The translations under genes and the position numbers were made by a program. 5,048 nt of DNA from an uncultured Chloroflexota bacterium (lineage in GTDB: Bacteria > Chloroflexota > Dehalococcoidia > SAR202 > UBA11138): assembly GCA_913046025.1 (NCBI GenBank), contig CAJWRP010000222.1, positions 1 to 5,048 of the forward strand. The letters are read 5' to 3'. Under the pieces are notes generated by a model. The model had not been told where the DNA came from. It saw only the letters and a program-made list of their open reading frames with translations, and did no database searches. Shown here in pieces: positions 4,935-5,048 of the stretch. Positions within the stretch are counted from its first letter, which is position 1. Each line of letters begins with the position of its first letter.

Positions 4935-5048
4935 CTAGCTACCGCCCAGGCTTGCCTTCATGGCCTGCCACGCGTGACGGGCCTCTTCCACCGAGCCCTC
5001 ATCTTCGATTGTTGTGATGTCGCCGGGGTCCTGGTCCAGGACGACGGC
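4935..5048 (-). CDS. C-terminal end of an unidentified protein (start beyond the right edge)
   Basis: The last 37 codons and a TAG stop are visible. The tail is acidic and then helical: LDQDPGDITTIEDEGSVEEA, followed by a Trp- and Ala-containing helix ending in KASLGGS. GC-rich codons and an uninterrupted frame running off the edge support real coding sequence. I do not recognise the family from this much. It lies on the same strand as the LLM gene, 222 bases upstream of it, with repeats and a possible terminator between them, so co-transcription is uncertain. Confidence 0.6.
   Translation of the reverse strand, partial: AVVLDQDPGDITTIEDEGSVEEARHAWQAMKASLGGS

Overview
The window is bacterial, with compact protein genes of moderate GC. 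Two of its flavoenzymes belong to families (FMN 2-hydroxy-acid oxidases and luciferase-like monooxygenases) that are expanded in marine Chloroflexota such as SAR202 and related Dehalococcoidia, and also in Actinobacteria. The left gene is a DnaQ-DinG exonuclease-helicase fusion of the type seen in Gram-positive and Chloroflexota-like lineages. The placement in Chloroflexota is inference from gene content. No marker gene here proves it.

Layout from left to right. (1) Positions 1-1232, minus strand: the N-terminal 410 residues of a DinG-family helicase with a complete N-terminal DEDDh exonuclease domain; the C-terminal half lies beyond the left edge. (2) Positions 1233-2543: about 1.3 kb with no convincing conventional gene. 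On the minus strand it holds two small ORFs with strongly hydrophobic segments (1510-1656 and 1711-1905). It also holds several inverted repeats, notably a hairpin that puts the 48-residue ORF's start codon in its loop, and a run of stem-loops at 2207-2390. (3) Positions 2544-3626, plus strand: a complete FMN-dependent alpha-hydroxy-acid oxidase/dehydrogenase with a strong Shine-Dalgarno sequence, starting at GTG. (4) Positions 3641-3679: a stem-loop terminator between convergent genes. (5) Positions 3678-4712, minus strand: a complete LLM-class (luciferase-like) flavin- or F420-dependent oxidoreductase, apparently starting at TTG. (6) Positions 4713-4934: an AT-rich spacer with two pairs of short direct repeats. 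(7) Positions 4935-5048, minus strand: the last 37 codons of an unidentified gene.

The two complete genes both encode flavin-type oxidoreductases acting on small organic molecules. They are convergent, so they are separate transcription units, and a shared catabolic role is only suggested. The hydroxy-acid oxidase keeps all its catalytic residues but has lost both arginines that normally hold the FMN phosphate, and its active-site loop is about 20 residues shorter than in plant glycolate oxidase.

I see no CRISPR array, transposase, phage gene, tRNA or rRNA. I do not see a clear new multi-gene system. The least explained part is the 1.3-kb stretch with small membrane ORFs and structured repeats.
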